Shown here: positions 62,901-64,000 of the stretch, piece by piece
Layout: each line of letters begins with the position of its first letter
Position numbering within the stretch: the first letter of the stretch is position 1
From: Caulochytrium protostelioides
Lineage: Eukaryota; Chytridiomycota; Caulochytriomycetes; Caulochytriales; Caulochytriaceae
DNA: 64,000 nucleotides
Direction of reading: 5' to 3'
Assembly: GCA_003615045.1 (NCBI GenBank)
Contig: ML014178.1
Coordinates: 28,491-92,490 of the forward strand
Program-made: the position numbers and the translations under genes
The notes under the pieces: generated by a model
Told to the model about the DNA's origin: nothing
The model's input: only the letters and a program-made list of their open reading frames with translations
Databases searched by the model: none

Positions 62901-64000
62901 CACGACGGCCAAGATTGTGACATCGAAGACCGCGTCGACGAAGGCCTCGACGTCCACGGCGCCAACAAAGACCCCGACGGCTGCCGCGACACCTGCCGCG
63001 GAATCGAGCGGAACGCCGTCCACGAAGCTCGCCAAGGCTAAGCCGACGTCCCAGGTCCCGTTGCCGGCCCGCTCGGTATCTCCGCGTCCGAAGTCACGCG
63101 GCCCGAGTCCTCCTGCATCCCGTGCCGCTCCCGCGGCGACGCCCGGCGCGATGGCTCCCACATCCGCCTCCTCTCCGGTTGCGGCCCCCGCGGCCCCTGC
63201 CAAATTCGCCCCAGCGTCGTCCCGGCCACCCCCGTCCTCCCCGGCTGGGGCGTCGAAAGCTGCCCCTCCCGCGTCCGAGCCGCTGAACGCCCCCACCCGT
63301 AGCGCTAAGGCGGCCTTGCCGTCAGGCACGATCAAGACGTGGTTGGGCAGCAGCAGCAGCAGCAGCAGCAGCAAGGCAGCGTCCGGCTCGACGAGCGGCC
63401 CGCCCGGGCTCCGGGTCAAGCAAGCGCAGGACGCCTCGGGCGCGTCATCAAGCTCATACAAGCTGGCGCCGCCGCGCGCAATGGGCTTGGGCACGGGGGC
63501 GACGCTGGCCTATGGCCGCAGTGCCCCGTCGTCTGCGTCCGGCGTGCGTGAATATGTTCCCGACGAACGCCACCGTTCCGCCATCGGCGGCAACCATGCG
63601 TATGGCAAACTCGGTCACGCGGCTGGCAAACCGCTGACCATGCATGATGCCCAGCCGCGCAGGGCCGCGCCACCGATGTCGCTGGCGCTGCCGCCCCGTT
63701 CGTCCCGCAACACCCTTGAGTTCCTAGGGCCCGCCAGCACCGACGGGCTGTGGTCCGAGCGGACGCATGACGACCCCCAGCCGTTGAGCCCGCGGAGCAG
63801 TATGCCGCCTGGCCTCCGTCCCCGCACCGCCTCGCTGTCACTCCCGCACCCGCACCTGCCGCCCAAGCCGCGGGGCCCGCTGGAGTCCGTGCCGTCGCCT
63901 GACGTGGTGCCGTACGCAACATCCAGCAGCACGCCGCAGCGCGTGTCGCCCGGCGTGTCGCGCATGCAGCACCAGGAAGACGACATCATTCTGCCGCTGC
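59929..64000 (+). CDS. protein with nine CCCH zinc fingers, cut by the window end
   Basis: A frame is open from ATG 59929, with an upstream in-frame TAG, to the right edge: 1357 codons visible and no stop. Nine CCCH fingers occur in groups. Three lie near the N-terminus (about residues 16-178; C-x8-C-x5-C-x3-H twice, then C-x9-C-x5-C-x3-H). A compact pair is at about 542-580 (CSDSACLRRH, CDRASCLAEH). Another pair is at about 775-820 (CRRESCDYRH, CTNIRCPRLH), and a third pair at about 885-930 (CRHNGCLFRH, CYNRNCPRQH). Paired short-spaced CCCH fingers resemble ZC3H11A-type RNA-binding proteins. Between them are acidic Ser/Asp-rich linkers (about 455-480), and after them a Pro/Ser/Thr-rich tail with an eight-serine run (63348-63371). 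RNA binding in mRNA export or processing is likely, but the exact family is uncertain. Confidence 0.78.
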   Translation, partial: MTGPLSLWVGLDPPNARDCHHFGSYRPCPSGKKCRYRHSPTARKNAVACSNWMVFGTCPDGVRCSMIHDHSALVAVRLYMVEEYETPRAPLPVASASRDKDGAHNHPTAAREAGETARALEKSKAGLDGTALVVAWRSASGKVRGPLQELFPTKLCPSMFMPEKRCCVDKQCTLVHADTSVLQEGEFRFDRMDDGTAVEVTGHRMAYATVLGAASVGLYMCKLNGEIMTSSGWMSSALEHHLHMERELVCAKAFAQELHACLLAKKPLSPMQRAFYQLPAEIFTLASSLASSGASAAARVAEDPPTTPPGPPASVARTVETDDDPPHSSATTGVGTSPAASPAVAAAPPELSAAPSDARVSGASTDAARNAEAERELIRHLAESLEGESRAASKAKATRAQKAPRVSHNAFTAPSYSGRKPSAKVMPGFRRSPDPVFVDAIEASDLDSLTLSQRDARDRHDDSDSRGSSDGHSDDSDGSDGSEVETSSEHASSDAAVPLAGSGHRIQFIKARAADAKTLEAARSRAMTDDEMIWVASLTDCALGRDLCSDSACLRRHPEQSLGVCPAWANGLCDRASCLAEHPQLSLKHAIRLLDNVHNGCIAAVHQVHRDDVDTKADAGTDADAETDTAAGDAITTPQPVTAGPGAGTSALAAPTAVATAASGTVTPPASTSASRVTTPAPAVAADSSSARGGSPATGSKAVRMEPSPNASPGPISSRETASPAATNATKASKAWNEAKDASLLKLAARNDGKEPAVVHHVVTATTPFREAVKPLTDCRYYLDYSCRRESCDYRHNNEARRSCTDCPVWMKGECTNIRCPRLHPNRQGKWAFSKRAVEPSTQAAAPAAGKDPADCDQPSELGADDVVIVTPELYDGSRFMAVRALTDCKFYTYNNTCRHNGCLFRHHAVARESRLPCPDWEKNRCYNRNCPRQHKAPTGTWVLFTDENPGPDLASVNPTVPVVRRAPTTEADFPPLAPTKLKAALTKGVATTAKIVTSKTASTKASTSTAPTKTPTAAATPAAESSGTPSTKLAKAKPTSQVPLPARSVSPRPKSRGPSPPASRAAPAATPGAMAPTSASSPVAAPAAPAKFAPASSRPPPSSPAGASKAAPPASEPLNAPTRSAKAALPSGTIKTWLGSSSSSSSSKAASGSTSGPPGLRVKQAQDASGASSSSYKLAPPRAMGLGTGATLAYGRSAPSSASGVREYVPDERHRSAIGGNHAYGKLGHAAGKPLTMHDAQPRRAAPPMSLALPPRSSRNTLEFLGPASTDGLWSERTHDDPQPLSPRSSMPPGLRPRTASLSLPHPHLPPKPRGPLESVPSPDVVPYATSSSTPQRVSPGVSRMQHQEDDIILPL
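63348..63371 (+). repeat. (AGC)8 repeat coding polyserine
   Basis: Eight AGC codons in frame in the tail of the CCCH zinc-finger protein. Confidence 0.85.

Overview
The window looks like a GC-rich eukaryotic nuclear genome, most likely a zoosporic (flagellated) fungus of the chytrid type. Three things point there. It has a CFAP251/WDR66-like axonemal protein. Beside it are genes with fungal-style architectures: an STE11/Byr2-like MAPKKK with SAM, Ras-association and kinase domains, IML1, BRO1, a Pho85-type cyclin, and yeast-like CCS and mL41. Spliceosomal introns are present with GT/AG ends; one has a TACTAAC branch point, and splicing restores conserved proteins. The species is inference; a Caulochytrium-like chytrid would fit the very high GC, but nothing here proves it. 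Most genes are single long open frames, rich in Ala/Pro/Ser/Gln/Asp low-complexity sequence, and have many triplet repeats.

Layout. 1-1013: 3' end of a polyQ protein (+). 1164-1778: small one-TM protein (-). 2905-7806: very long low-complexity protein with a C-terminal membrane anchor (+). 8720-9304: mitochondrial ribosomal protein mL41 (+). About 9960-11720: AT-richer island with decayed reading frames. 11992-17070: STE11-like MAPKKK (-). 18800-20202: two-exon MgtE/SLC41-type Mg2+ transporter (-). 21232-23031: FHA plus tandem-BRCT, MDC1-like protein (-). 24429-31061: IML1/DEPDC5 (+). 33551-35311: cyclin (+). 36391-39597: CFAP251 (+). 39867-44141: SANT/Myb-like, glutamine-rich protein (-). 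About 45930-47380: second AT-richer island. 47863-48506: broken Fanzor (eukaryotic TnpB-like nuclease) relic (+). 49136-52246: BRO1 (+). 52641-53582: copper chaperone for SOD1 (-). 54801-55365: three-exon LSM5 (+). 55624-56628: one-TM lysine/alanine-rich protein (-). 59929 to the window end: protein with nine CCCH zinc fingers, cut by the window edge (+).

Functionally the genes are a mix of unlinked housekeeping functions: nutrient signalling (IML1), MAPK signalling, ESCRT sorting (BRO1), DNA-damage signalling (FHA-BRCT), copper delivery, RNA decay and splicing (LSM5), the flagellum, and transcription or RNA binding. No operon-like or pathway cluster is seen. The accessory signal lies in the two AT-richer islands and the Fanzor relic beside the second one. 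Intergenic stretches are GC-rich and full of chance open frames; I list what they hold.
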